Positions 23,440 to 36,119 of a stretch of DNA of 64,000 nucleotides are shown piece by piece. The notes under the pieces are model-generated. The model did not search any database, was not told the DNA's origin, and was given only the letters and a program-made list of their open reading frames with translations. Origin of the DNA: Zantedeschia hybrid cultivar (lineage: Eukaryota > Streptophyta > Magnoliopsida > Alismatales > Araceae); contig JARZZO010000011.1 in the NCBI GenBank assembly GCA_030544215.1, positions 18,120,501 to 18,184,500 of the forward strand, given 5' to 3'. Made by a program: the position numbers and the translations under genes. The stretch's first letter is position 1. Every line of letters starts with the position of its first letter.

Positions 23440-23930
23440 TTGTCCTTCTCTGTCACCAGGTCCATGAGTTCTTTGGGGGACTCATCCTGCCATGCATGTT
23501 TGTGAAGTCTTCCTGTTTCTAGTCTAATATGCCAGCCAGTTTGCCACCACATTAGTCTCCCTTACTCGATGATGAATTTCCAGCTCACCCAGTTGCCTAG
23601 TTAACTCTTTCACATCATTTACCCAGCAGGAAATTCTTAGTGGGGCTCAGTTATACCCTAGATCCAGTTGACAACATTCAGAGAATCACTTACGATTTCC
23701 AGGCACTTAGGTTGTATCAAATGTCCTGCCTTGATTCCTTCCCATATTGCAATTGAATTCTCCTCCTTAAATGTTCATGTTTCCCAGATAGATGCCTCCA
23801 GCTTTCAGCCTTATAGTCTCTAATGGCATATCCTGTTCCTGTCTTCTTGCTGTTGTCATCAACCGAGCCGTCACAACTTATTTTGATCCACCCAGCTGAT
23901 GGTGGCTCTCATCTGGTCCAAAAACCCGCC
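23440..23930 (-). pseudogene. Decayed RNase H-like (RVT_3) fragment of a LINE-type or related element
   Basis: The minus strand encodes, with frame changes, ISCDGSVDDNSKKTGTGYAI then RDYKAESW, a later frame with IKAGHLIQPKCLEIVSDS and finally ELEIHHRVRETNVVANWLAY. The DGS start, the E-x-x-SDS step and the RETNVVANWLA end match the RNase H-like domain of plant LINE polyproteins. Stops and shifts show that it is a pseudogene. A second, differently decayed fragment of the same domain lies at 17905-18300 on the other strand. Confidence 0.65.
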
Positions 23931-23967
23931 TGAACAACCAGCACCTGAATCCCCCACTTGTGAATTT

Positions 23968-24375
23968 AAGTTGGGGATTTTTGTATGTATACTCCTTAAA
24001 ACTAACGAATTTGTATATGTACCTCCGAGTCCCATGTGTTGTATGACATACCCATGAAAACTTCAGAAATGTTGTGCCTACGTTCCTCCGTCAAAATGTT
24101 GTTAATTCCAATGAAATATGCGAAAAAAGATTATAGATATTTTTATGTGTATTCCCTAAATGCACTAGAATTTTGTATATGTACTCCTAACTTTATCAGA
24201 ATTTATGAAATCTTTTTAGCATATTCGGTTGGAGTTAATGGTATTTTGACGGAAGGGCATAACCGTAATATTTCTGAGGTTTTCATAGATATTTCACACA
24301 AAATATGAGAGTTGATGTTACATATACAAATACATTACTTTCTAGGTGTATATATATGTAAAAACCCCTTAAGTT
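23968..24375. mobile_element. Foldback element with about 160-bp inverted arms
   Basis: The left arm (about 23968-24130) and the reverse complement of the right arm (about 24215-24375) align throughout: gggg-tttttgtatgtata/gggg-tttttacatatata, atttgtatatgta, atgaaaac-tcagaaat, cctccgtcaaaat/cttccgtcaaaat. About 80 bp separate the arms. No coding capacity. Target duplications were not clear, so the superfamily is open (Mutator-like MITE possible). Confidence 0.75.
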
Positions 24376-25400
24376 AAGATGGAGGTGCTAAAACTACTTT
24401 CTAAAAGACCCTGTAACGCTATATCAAAAGTAATATTAATTAATACCAAACAAAACAGTTGAATCCATTTTTTTATGCTGTTATATTCATAAATAATTAA
24501 GTGTATAAATAAATAATTAGATGAGTTTTTTTTCGTGTACAAATAGATGACTTTAATAATATTGCAACATGAGATCCTCTGGACTCAATTTCATAAATCT
24601 CCATATGCGCGCTTCCTCTTCCTGGTTAATAGAAACAAGTGCTTTAAACATAAAAATACTCCCTCCAATTCCAACGTGCTGGACCAATCGTGGTGTGCAA
24701 CACGGGAGTAGGAAAAAACGAGAACGGGAGGATCCACTCTGAAGACGATTTGTTTTCCAATCATGCGATACATAGCAGTTTGCACCATGCACGAAGCAGC
24801 ATCAACGGCTTAGATCGTGCAAATGTGTGATCTCTTTTTTTTTTCAATTCTTTTGAATATCTTATGTACATATGCCGAGTTTTGAGGCCTCCTCCAACAA
24901 GACAAATTTTAACAAAAAAGAAATCAACATGAACACCAGCACTGCAGTCAAAAGGTATTGTTCTCCAAAAAAAAAAAAAAAAAAGACGTCGTAACCTTCT
25001 TCAACAACTCATCTCTTTGATACAACGAGACCATATAAGTAATGGCGGACGTAAAATGTTGTCCAATAAGATTTTGAATTAAGTTACTGGGGTCTTGAGT
25101 TAGGTCAATTAAGTCTCGAACTAGACTGCTTTAAATTAGGCAAAATTCAATAAGATCTCAAGATCCCAAATAAATGTTAGATCCGCATACAAAAATATGA
25201 TCACAAAAGCTAACAATCGTTCAACAGAACCACTAGCTTCTGTCCGCACGGAATTCGCCGCGCCCACCGTGCCGTCCACCATGTTTGATTTGAAAAGATC
25301 AACTAGGCTGCGCAAGATGATAATAATTGGCTTTCACATGCATGTGGAAGCTCACAACACTTACTTATTACAGAAGCCAAGGGGGGCGCCGAAACAATTA
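24376..25400. other. Intergenic, downstream of the reductase gene
   Basis: An A run lies at 24968-24984. A minus-strand frame at 24553-24792 has no recognisable motif. Nothing else seen. Confidence 0.4.
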
Positions 25401-25401
25401 C

Positions 25402-25407
25402 TTTATT
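25402..25407 (-). terminator. Candidate polyadenylation signal of the reductase gene
   Basis: AATAAA on the minus strand, about 220 bp past the stop codon at 25626. This is the first canonical signal seen downstream on that strand. Confidence 0.45.
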
Positions 25408-25625
25408 TCAAACATGCATACACCACCTGCCGATGCTAAATTGCAACCAAATGCTACCATTTTAAATAAAGTATACACGAAGATCACATCAAGGGTTAAT
25501 ATTTAAATGTTCCCAGCGGATAATAATCCTCATAATTAGAGAGGGACACTTTGATGCCAAATTCATCGATCCAGCGGTCGCATATGGACGCCGTGTGCTT
25601 CCCTTCCCAGTTCCCCGATTGGTGG

Positions 25626-27539
25626 TCAAGATTGGGGGGGCTGGAGATGGCCCTTCTCCTCAAGGCTCTTCACGGTGTCGTAGAGCGACTGCTTCACGGG
25701 GGTGAAGGTGAGCCCCAGGTCCCTCAGCTTCTGGTTGGAGATCTTGAAGGGTTTCTTCCTCGGGTTCACCTCGTCCGAGCACCTGCAACAGTACACACAC
25801 CCATTAGAACTGCTGTCAATTAGATGCTGCTAAATTTCTCAACTTTCTCCTCTTTTTCCCCAACGTGTGGTGTGGTGGACGACCAAATCAAAGGCCAGGT
25901 CTGGTCTTCAGCTTTTTCCCGCGGAGTCCGCACAGTAGCGTGCCTGCCCGGCCACCCGAAAGCAACTTCGGAGTAGATGCGGGAAGCCTCGCGGATGTGG
26001 AGTGGGTTGGGTGCGCGTGGAACTGGAAGTTTTCCAGCTTCCAACAAATGTAAAATTTAGTGTGAAGACGTCTTTGCCACGTAAACAAAAGTACGAAGCT
26101 CTCTCCTCCCATCATGGACCCCGATTTATTCAATAATTATTAATAAGATTATATTAATCAGTCACGTATATATAAAAGTAATGATTCTATAGTTTTATGT
26201 TTAAAACGATTATATTTGAGTATATTTATTTAAAGATAAAATTCTTGAAAGGTTTATTCACTTCCCGCCCAGCAGAGACAGGGAACCCATGGTTTCTCGC
26301 CAGGTGTCGTCACCTTGACGTGCCCACCATTGGGTGGACGGCCACTGTCGCCTGTCCGCTGGGCAATTACCAACCGCCCGACCTGTTCCAGTGCTCCGCC
26401 GGCATCTTTTAAGACTTCCGATGCTCCGGATTAGGAGTAAGAGAGGGTGTGCACTCAGGAATAAGAACCGGAATGGTGGAACGAGGAATGGAAGTGTCAA
26501 GTGTGGGGCGTACTTGGTGGGGACGGGGTACTTGGGGAAGAGGCTGGAGAGGATGTCGACGACGTCGCCGCGGTGGAGCACAGATTCGGCGCACATGTAG
26601 CGGCCGGGACTGGCGGCGGGGGACTCGAAGACGAGGACGTGGGCGGTGGCGACGTCGCGCACGTCGACGTAGGCCTGCACGGAGTTGACGAAGGTCTTGG
26701 CGGAGCCGGTGACGTACTTAAGCACGTGCACGCTGCTGGCGTTGAGCGCGCGCTGCAGTAACGGGCCCATCACCAGCACCGGGATCACCACGGCCAGCTC
26801 CACCCCCTTCTCCTCCGCGAGCTCCGTCGCCTCCCTCTCTGCCACCGCCTTCCCGTAGCAGTACCAGTTCTTGGTGGCCTTGCAGAACTCCAAGTCGCTC
26901 CAGCACGACTCGTCCACCACCGCCTCCGCGGGCCGGTTTGGGTCCATGTTCACCGCCCCAATCGAGGACGTCAGCACCACCCGCCGCACCCCCGCCGCCG
27001 CTGCCGCTTCGATCACGTGCCTCGCTCCCTTCACCGCCGGCTCCACCATTTGCTCCTGCCACACACAGATATGCACCTCGCCCGTAAGAACAACAGAAAG
27101 ATCACATCAAACAACGACGGCGTTATCAAAGACGGGGGACGCGGGGCGCTGCTCACAGGGTCGTCGGTAACGGGGGAAGCTGTGTGGAAGACGCCGTCGC
27201 ACCCGTCAATGGCGCTGCGCAGGCTCTCGTAGTCGAGTAGATCGGCGCGGCAGAGGACGAGCCGCTCCTTGGCGCCTTCCAGTTCCCTCAGATGGGCGTT
27301 CTTCGGGTCCTCTGCATCAATCGCAACACCCAACATGAGCACACACCAAAGAACTCGATCCCGAGTCCCCGACCAGACACAATCGAAAGGGAAGAAGCCG
27401 GACCTGGGTTGCGGACGGTGCCCTTCACGGTGTAGCCCTTCTCCAGAAGAAGCTTCACAAGCCAGGAGGCGACGAAGCCGCCGGCGCCGGTGACGCAGAC
27501 GGTCTTGCCGGATGAAGCGGGGGCGGCGTCGGCCGGCAT
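25626..27539 (-). CDS. CCR: Cinnamoyl-CoA reductase, four exons, 329 aa
   Basis: Exons on the minus strand are 27539-27404, 27311-27157, 27055-26514 and 25782-25626 (990 nt, 329 codons plus TGA). Introns are GT-AG and the frame stays open across all joins. The protein is an extended short-chain dehydrogenase: NADP-binding VTGAGGFVASW (residues 16-26), SS at 127-128, then KNWYCYGK (159-166), the CCR signature that carries the catalytic Tyr162 and Lys166. CCR reduces feruloyl-, p-coumaroyl- and related CoA esters to aldehydes with NADPH, the entry step to monolignols, in the cytosol. Length fits the family (about 330-345 aa). The start at 27539 is preferred because it lies just before the conserved core; an in-frame ATG at 27599 would add 20 residues. 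Exon 3 (542 nt) is long, as if two usual exons were fused. No disabling change is seen; CCR-like paralogue status cannot be excluded. Confidence 0.93.
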
Positions 27540-27680
27540 CGTGGGGAGGCGGCTGCGATCTGCGTGTTGGTGGGGATCGGAAAGGAACGAGGGGGGCACG
27601 GCGGCGAGGACCAGAGAAGAGTCGCCGGGGAGGAGGAGGAAGAGGGGTTACCCGACGGGAATCCGGACGCCGCGGAATCG

Positions 27681-27690
27681 GATTTTATAG
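27681..27690 (-). promoter_or_regulatory. TATA box of the reductase gene
   Basis: ctataaaatc on the minus strand, about 145 bp upstream of the chosen ATG, which leaves room for a 5' leader of roughly 110-120 nt. Confidence 0.6.
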
Positions 27691-27896
27691 GAAGCTGGTG
27701 GGAAGGGGTGGGTGGAACAGTAGCACTACGTGGAGATTTCTCGGCGGCGGTCGTCGTTTACCACGGTTACGGTAACTCGGTAAGCGGGGTTGGTGCCGTT
27801 ACCGGTCCGTTAACCATGGCTGTGCGGGGGTGCAGCGGAAGTGGCATGGGTCCATCTGTCCATGGATTCGGCCCTGTGGGTTCCAAAGCACTCAAC

Positions 27897-27968
27897 ACCT
27901 AACCTACCAATATAACAAAGCCAGTGGTTGCAATTCGTATGCCCCACGTCACCCGCACTTTGGTTGGT
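27897..27968. promoter_or_regulatory. AC elements (MYB sites) upstream of the reductase gene
   Basis: ACCTACC lies at 27902-27908 on the plus strand, overlapping ACCTAAC (27897-27903). ACCAACC lies on the minus strand at 27962-27968. AC-I (ACCTACC) and AC-II (ACCAACC) are established binding sites of lignin- and secondary-wall-related MYB factors in phenylpropanoid promoters. They sit about 360-430 bp upstream of the ATG, a typical position. Confidence 0.5.
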
Positions 27969-28683
27969 AGCAACAGGGTGACCTTGGTGTCGAATAGCTA
28001 TTATTTAATTTTAGATATTATTGTATATCGTCAATTATATTTTCAAGTTTTAGAGTCTTATAAACATATTGAATTTAAAATAGGATGTTTTATTTAAATA
28101 CTTATTTAAATAAATAATTATTTCTTAATCACTTTTTTAAAATATTTATTTTAGTCATCCGACGTACATAAACAACCTCATACATGTGTCCTGGCATGGG
28201 CAGCGAATCTAAACAAATAAATCGGTTTTCGTAAGATCGACTTAATGTCGATAACACCGACTTTAAATTAGCTTATGTAACACCAACTTTTAGTCGGTAT
28301 ATGGACTGCTACTTTCTCATTTTTCTTGTTTTCGTGTTGAATTTTAGAAAATCTTTTTGAAGAGTCCGATCAAAAATCAGATGATATAACTAGTGAGTTT
28401 GAGTTAATATGAACTTATTATATAATTTTTTTCTTGAAAAAAACACTTGTGCACACCGTTACGGGAAAGAGTATGGACTTTCGCCAACAAGGAATTGTCT
28501 GCTTTAGCCTATAGCCTTATACTTTTGCCTTTTTAAGAAAAGCGCATTTGTTGGAAGGAAGGTGGGGGGCCGTCTTTATAAACACATGGTTGCATTCTCA
28601 AGAACTGATACGAGATTATTTAGTCATTACTTCTATGTCTCTACATAACTCTCTAAGAAGGTAAGCGTGTGTTCATAGGCTGG
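27969..28683. other. AT-rich DNA upstream of the reductase gene
   Basis: No gene. A patch at about 28215-28310 repeats cgactt/cgataacaccgac/caccaacttttagtcgg words. The part above 28640 is probably internal or flanking sequence of the gypsy remnant that follows. Confidence 0.35.
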
Positions 28684-29160
28684 GGTTCCCGCAAACGGCA
28701 CCAATTTTGTAGAGGAAATTTTCGGAGCAAGTAGCTAGAAAAATAGAGGGGAGCGATGGGGTTTAGATGGGTCACCCACCCCTCCGGTGATTCCTACTTC
28801 CGCAAACAAGCCACAGTGTGGAGAGGAGCCCTTAGAGACTGAGAGGCACCTCCTCCGACGGTCAAGTCAGTACTCCCTAACTACAAGTACTGGAATGACT
28901 ACTTATCTCCCATGCTCACTGTGTGGCTATTTATAGCCCCTAACTGTTGACGGAGCAGGGTGACGTGGCTCATAGTTGTGCCAAATGGCACCGAGGGACT
29001 GAAAAGGTGATGGGACCTCGCGAGGTCCCAAGGGGCTCATAATGATGCAGAAGATTGGTTCACTAGGGGGCTGGATCCTTCTAAGGCCCTGTCAAGGGGT
29101 CCCCTTCAGAACCAAGTGGTAATGCATGTCGGAGTTCTCCTGTCCTGCGCTACTTTAATG
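28684..29160 (-). mobile_element. Gypsy LTR, main part, with primer-binding-like site
   Basis: On the minus strand the LTR ends ctctaca at 28708 and is followed after 4 nt by TGGTGCCGTTTGCGGGAACC (28684-28703), the form of primer-binding region often seen after plant gypsy LTRs. TATAAATA lies at 28928-28935, and tactgacttgaccgtcggag at about 28853-28872. The upper end is interrupted at 29160 by a solo LTR-A; the LTR continues at 30820-30877. No internal coding region is left below 28684. Confidence 0.65.
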
Positions 29161-30814
<1,654 letters not shown>

Positions 30815-30819
30815 TAATG

Positions 30820-30877
30820 GGTCCTCCCTATGGGCTCTTGGGCCCTTAGTGGACTCTTGTCTTTATGTATCGTTACA
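30820..30877 (-). mobile_element. Gypsy LTR, 5' end beyond the solo LTR insertion
   Basis: On the minus strand this starts TGTAACGATACATAAAG at 30877 and runs into the insertion at 30820; it continues at 29160. With the lower part the LTR is about 511 bp and has TGTA...TACA ends. Directly above it the minus strand reads gagccgaaagggggcctg (about 30878-30895), which looks like a polypurine tract. Confidence 0.55.
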
Positions 30878-31265
30878 CAGGCCCCCTTTCGGCTCTTAGT
30901 TAGGGATTGACCTCGGCTCGAGAGTCAAAGTGTGACAGTTGGGGCATCATAATTGACACGGTCTGTGGTAATCGAAAAGGCAATTTAGAGTGCCCTTTTG
31001 GACAAAAGCGACGTTACCCGAGAAGTGGAGGTCTCGTCAAATAACGTTCCCTAGATACGTGGGGGGATCCTTCAGGTTACTCACCCCCGACCATTAGGCC
31101 TATTTAAACAAGGCTTCGCCCTTGTTGAAGAAGCAACTTCCCATGTCCTCTTGCGGGAGTTGTATAGGCTCTTCTCCTGTTCGTGATCCACGGGCTTGCC
31201 CTAGCATCAGTGCCCACTCCTAGTTAGGTTCTCGTTTTTGGGTCTCTACAAGAGGAGCTTGGCCG
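30878..31265. other. Probable gypsy internal remnant, non-coding
   Basis: Follows a polypurine-like tract, so it may be the 3' internal end of the gypsy element. It holds promoter-like words (ggcctatttaaacaaggc at about 31108-31125) but no coding region. Confidence 0.3.
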
Positions 31266-31902
31266 TGTAACGACCCAATCAGCTAATTAGTTCAACAACT
31301 GTACTAGTTGGTAGACTTTTTAGGAAAGTCACCCATCCTAAGATTTCTCTCAATCGAGCACGCTTAACTTTGGGGTTCTTTCCAATTCGAGTTCCAAAAA
31401 ATGACTAGCCGATGTTGTTCGTAGTCTACTGATTTAGTCTATTTAACATATTCTTATATCGAATATTATAATCTACCCTTTTTAGAAGTCTAACGTCCTC
31501 GTCAAAACCATATTACACATAACCCACAACCAATCTACCAAGTAAATAGGATTCTAGAGGTGGCCCCCACAGGCTCAAAAGGTGGCTCCCATCATGCGGT
31601 TTCACACTCTAGGATAGCTATTTCATGATGTAGCACATTGTTACGTATGGTACTTAGCTCCTACACTTTCGATTGGTTCGTGACTCTAATATCATTTGTA
31701 ACGACCGAGTCAGCTAACTAGCCCAACAACTATGCTAGTTGGTAGAATTTTCAGGAAGGTCACTCATCTTGGGATTTTTTCTAATCAAGCACGCTTAACT
31801 TCGAATTTTTTCTAACTTGAACTCCAAAAAATGGCTAGTCAGTTTTGCTGATAGTCAACTGATTTAGTCTATTTAACATATTCTTATATAGGATATGATG
31901 TA
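31266..31902 (-). mobile_element. TRIM-like miniature retrotransposon
   Basis: Two direct repeats of about 205 bp (31266-31470 and 31697-31902) both start tgtaacgacc and share gtcagctaa-tagcccaacaac-like, ctagttggtaga, atcaagcacgcttaac, ccaaaaaatg and atttaacatattcttatat. The 226 bp between them has no coding region. On the minus strand the right repeat ends gttaca and is followed by atgatattagagtcac, a degraded match to the initiator-Met primer-binding site TGGTATCAGAGC. The lower repeat is preceded on the minus strand by aaaaagggtag, polypurine-like. A target duplication was not found. Confidence 0.6.
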
Positions 31903-31909
31903 GACTGGA

Positions 31910-33050
31910 TCTATCACGACCGGACTCCGAGGCCGGAATCCGGAAAAGAGGATCCGAAGCCGGTTCGGATCGATGTTGCTGGGGCCCGACGGGGATCCGG
32001 AAAAGAGGAGGCGGAGGCGGAGACGAGGGTCCGAAGGCCGAGGGGCGCCTCGGTCTGTGCGGACTCGTCCTCCGGGAAGTCGGGGCCGAGGCTCCTTCGG
32101 CGGGCGAAGGGGCGGCGCGGATGAAGCTCTTCCCGGTTATACGGCCGACTGGCGATGAAGCCGAAGCCGATGGTCCGAAGCCGGAAGGGTCTCGGACTCC
32201 GCTTGTTCTTGGATAGTGAGCCCAAGAGCCCTTTTTTGTCGGACGAAGGGACAGCGCGGGGCCGAGCCTCCCGTTGCGGGGCAGCCGTTGGACGGCGTCG
32301 AGACCAAGGAGGGGAATCCGAGGTCGGCGGTCGAGACCGGCTCGGGAAGATCGGCGATGATTCGAACCGAGCTCCTGCAGGAGGGAAAGAAGAAGAAACC
32401 GGTCAGCAGGAGTCCCGGGCTCTGGCCCTTAGGAACCCCCCTCCGACGGTCAAGTTAGCTTCTGAAGATGATTCGATTCAGAAAGCAAGAAGCAGCTTTA
32501 ATGCTATTTGGACCGTAGTCCTTAAGGGTCTCGGAGGCCAAGAGTTGCATACCTTTGGCAATAAATAGCGGTGTATTTATAGCAGAGGATAGAGGTTGGT
32601 TAACGGTGGTAGCCGATATAGGACTATGTTTGGGCTTACTGGTAAACCGCCATAGTGCCAGATCCGCCACCGGAGTGGGCCGGACTCGGCTATCGGGCCG
32701 AAGGGGGTTGGGCCGTTGAGGGGCCGAAGCCTGCTGGGCCTAGGGCTGCCGTGCTGTTCCCGGGCCGAAGGCTAGTGGGCCGCTAACGGGCTGAAGCCTG
32801 TTGGGCCGGGAGCGACGGTGCCGCTTACTGGGCCGAGGGCTGCTGGGCCGCCGATGGGCTGGAGGCCGCCAGAGGGCCTGGTACTGCTGCTATTGGGCTG
32901 AACGGGGTTTGAGCCTGCTCTAATGGGCCGAATCGGATTCTGCCTCATCAGGATATTACAGGCTGCTTGCAGGTTAGTTGATCTATGGCAATAGCCCCGA
33001 AGGTTGTTGGAGTTACGAGGCGGTAGCAATGTCGTAACGGCTCACCTTCC
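31910..33050 (-). mobile_element. GC-rich gypsy-type LTR
   Basis: TATAAATA on the minus strand at 32574-32581, then gctaacttgaccgtcggagg at 32440-32459, the same post-TATA motif as in the gypsy LTR at 28853-28872. U5-like sequence down to about 31915 is very CpG-rich with repeated tccggatcc/ccgaagccgg words. U3 contains a minisatellite (32655-32960). Several GC-rich open frames here are by-products of composition. No primer-binding site was identified, and the outer limits are approximate. Confidence 0.55.
32655..32960. repeat. GGGCCGAAG-type minisatellite in LTR U3
   Basis: Irregular repeats of about 25-30 bp around gggccgaagcctgctgggcc, with variants gggccgaaggctagtgggcc and gggctgaagcctgttgggcc, upstream of the LTR TATA box. 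Confidence 0.75.
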
Positions 33051-34099
33051 TCGGTACACCTTGGCTTCTCGGGACGTCTCCGTTCATTCCTGCCTAGAGT
33101 CCTTCGAGAGTTTCTGGAAGGTGGCCTTAGGTGTATTTTGGAGGTGCGGCTCCAACGTTCTTTCCTAGATATCTATAATCTTGGCCTTCCCTGATGGGAA
33201 CAGAGGCAATCCTTCCTGCAGCACTAGCTCACATAGAAGAGATTTCTCGGGTGGCACAAACTTCGCCCCTAGAAGCGAAGGAGTTGGGCGGTGACGACAT
33301 CTCGTACGAGGGTGTTACGCAAGGATATGGCAACGGCAGGACTTTTATCTCTGCCCTTGGAATGAAACTAAACAGTCGATCTCGAAGAGTGGGGTCCTAC
33401 GATCTCGGCTTTAGCGGGGGCCCCCGAGCAGCCACATGAAGAGGAGGATGGTTGTCCCTGGTATGGATTCTCTCCATCTTCTTTGTAAATTTTGAATTTA
33501 CGAAAGGAAAGGAAAAAATAAAGGCTTCATTATAAAAGACTTGCCTGACACGCACTCATGCTGTTGCGAATGCCTAGGGTTTTCTATTGACCGAAGGGTC
33601 GCATCACCTGTCATCTATCAGGCTTCTCTACCTAATGTTTTGGGAATTGAAAGGCCAGCATGTGAGTTCTTATAGGACTGGTGAGAGTAGAGGCGGGCTC
33701 AATGTTGCCTTTCTTCAAGGTTCCCCCAGTGTTCTTCCCAGAAGACTCCCCAATGGTCGTTTGTTCTGGGTGAGCTTCATTTCATGTTCTCCGCTTTCGC
33801 GTTCGCAGGTCAAGGTGTCTTTCTCATCGTCTTCCTCTCGTAACTCTTCTACCTCAACTAGCTCGTCGTCCTCTGCGGCTCCACCCATGGTGAGAGCATT
33901 CCCTGTTCATGGTGGGCGCAAGAGAGCTTATGGGTGCCCTGGCTCTAGGTCAACCTCTTCCTATTCTAGTCACCAATCGGCTTCAGTCAATGATTCCCCT
34001 TGCTCTTTGTCTAGAGAAAGAGTAAATTCTCTCTTTTCTGAGTATCGAGTTCCTCAAGGTTCCTGCAATTTTCTTTATCCACAGGATCACCAACTGTAA
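33051..34099 (+). other. Transposon-like region with two unrecognised open frames
   Basis: Open frames at 33194-33439 (81 aa, ending GGPRAAT) and 33587-34099 (170 aa, with a serine-rich middle SSSSSRNSSTSTSSSSSA) were not recognised. Between them lies aaataaaggcttc (33517-33529), which would fit a 3' end of a transcript. The location beside LTRs suggests decayed retrotransposon internal sequence rather than a host gene, but there is no domain to prove it. Confidence 0.25.
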
Positions 34100-34719
34100 C
34101 GACCCGTTACAACTACATCGCGGCATATTCTGAAATGAAATAATATAGCATACAGGCTAGAAATAAAAGTACAATTACATCGCGGCATATCCTGAAACAG
34201 TCGTTGCTGACAACTTGAGATGGAACTCACAACTCCTATGTCTGCCGAAAATCCTCACCTGAAAATACAAAGAATAAGCCATACTAGAATGGACTCAGTA
34301 AGGATTCCGCGATCCCCACCTCCCACATACACACACAATCACAACGCAACAGGAGATATAGGCAAAACATGCATAAATAAAGCAATAAATAAATCACACG
34401 TCCACAGTAAGAAACGCACAAGAAACTGTCAAGTCGACTAAGAAAAGCATCGACCTGCTGAGATGGAATATCAACTCCTTATATAGTACGCTGACTACTC
34501 CGATCTATCTAACTCTTGATGGGTCTACTTCTATTAAACCGGATCGGATTAAATAAAAAAAAAAAAAAAAATTGAACAATAAATAAATAAATAAATAAAT
34601 ATTCTCTCTTAAATTTAGACGGGTTACACAGCAACATCTAATCTGACTAGATACCATTATAATCCTGGTAAATTATAATACATGACATTACAGTAAATAT
34701 TACTTTACCTTTCATGTTT
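34100..34719. repeat. LTR-like and simple repeats
   Basis: actgtaacgacccgttacaa at 34096-34115 resembles a retrotransposon terminus. acaa-tacatcgcggcatat-ctgaaa occurs twice (about 34112-34137 and 34171-34196). An A run at 34555-34571 is followed by an AAAT/TAAA run at about 34579-34601. Confidence 0.5.
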
Positions 34720-34911
34720 TTGATTTCACCGTCAGTCCCCTGTCACTGATTCGGCGCCGTTCGCCGCCTATCTTTTCCTCCGTACTAATGCTCTCTACCT
34801 GTTCGACCCGCCTTGCTTTGTGGCGTGCCTTGTGTTTTGTTTATTTCCTGTGTTTTGTACCTATGTCAGTTTTAATATATGAATAAAAGCTGTTATATTA
34901 TTATCTAAAAA
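34720..34911 (+). mobile_element. LINE 3' end
   Basis: gtgttttgtacctatgtcag then aataaaagctgttatattat and a terminal A run, a layout typical of the 3' untranslated end of plant LINEs. No reverse transcriptase is present upstream, so this is a 5'-truncated copy. Confidence 0.45.
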
Positions 34912-36119
34912 AAACTTCTAATAATAAAAGATGGATCACAAACACGCTCGGACAACTTATATCTTATCTGTACACGATCTGGTCTCTCGTCAAGCTCGGT
35001 CAGGACTTTTGGTAGAATAAAAAAATCTTACATTATAGAAGGAAACCTCCACGGCCCTAGTTTAAAAAGATTTTTTGGTCAAAAATGCACCATTGCTAAA
35101 TGTTTAGATATTTATTTCAAATGAAAAGGGTACAAGTTTGTCGAATATTGGGTAGTTAAATATGTTTTCACATAAAACATATGTTCTATAAGCTTATATT
35201 TTTTATAATAGCCTTAAACTCCAAAATATCATTCTTATAGGTGCGACGAATTTAGACGCGGGTTCCATGTTCGAGTGTTCTCTGCATATGGTGGGACCTG
35301 TGGGCTGTGGCCTGTGGAGAGTATTACATCCATATCCTTTTTTCAAGTTTTTACTATAAATTTATTATTCTAATTGAATACCTGTAATTAAATTTGAACA
35401 GAAAATCTTTTTTTAGATTTTTTTTAAAGTTGATGATTTTAAAATTAAAGGTTGTTATTTTTAAGGCAAGTAGAATAACTGTAATAAAGCCAACTGGGCA
35501 ATCAGATGGGAAAATAATTTATTCCTTTTATTCTTTATAAAAATAGCATAATCTTTTATTCATATCTACATATATCATTATTTTTGAAGATTTTCTTCTC
35601 AGACTTTTCAAAAAAAATTGCGCCACTTCCAAAGCATGTGATATGCTTACACATGACATGAAAAAAATTTACATAAATTAATATACAAATAAATAACTTG
35701 CTTTTATCGAACATAAAAATACGCATAACAACTTTTTTTATAGATTCCATGCACACATAATATTTTATAAATATTAAAGAGTTATAACTCCTCAAATATA
35801 ACTAAGTCGTATGTCCAAACAACAAGACTCTTTTTAGAGTATCAATTTGATTCTTACAAAGAACTATATAGTTAGATGTGTTTAGTTGGAAATAATATAA
35901 GATGGATGACCTCTTAAGAAGTCTCTATCTCTAGAGCTTGATTGTCCTAAAAAAGATAAAACTATGAGACGCTCAAATTAAAACGGACAATACCTTAATA
36001 GTTGAAGTTACAGGACGTTGAAGTTATGAAGTGACACAACATCATTTTACCTTTAAAATCATGTATGGAAGCTTGACTCTAAATCCTTCACTTGTCCTAT
36101 ATTAGTTCCATACATATAA
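34912..36119. other. AT-rich intergenic DNA
   Basis: No gene recognised; a minus-strand frame at 35556-35795 is AT-driven. Confidence 0.4.

Noticed and set aside
26258..27076. Single 272-codon minus-strand frame over the reductase gene
   Set aside because: It reads through the exon 3 donor at 26513 into intron 3 and starts inside intron 2; the spliced four-exon model joins all conserved parts in frame.
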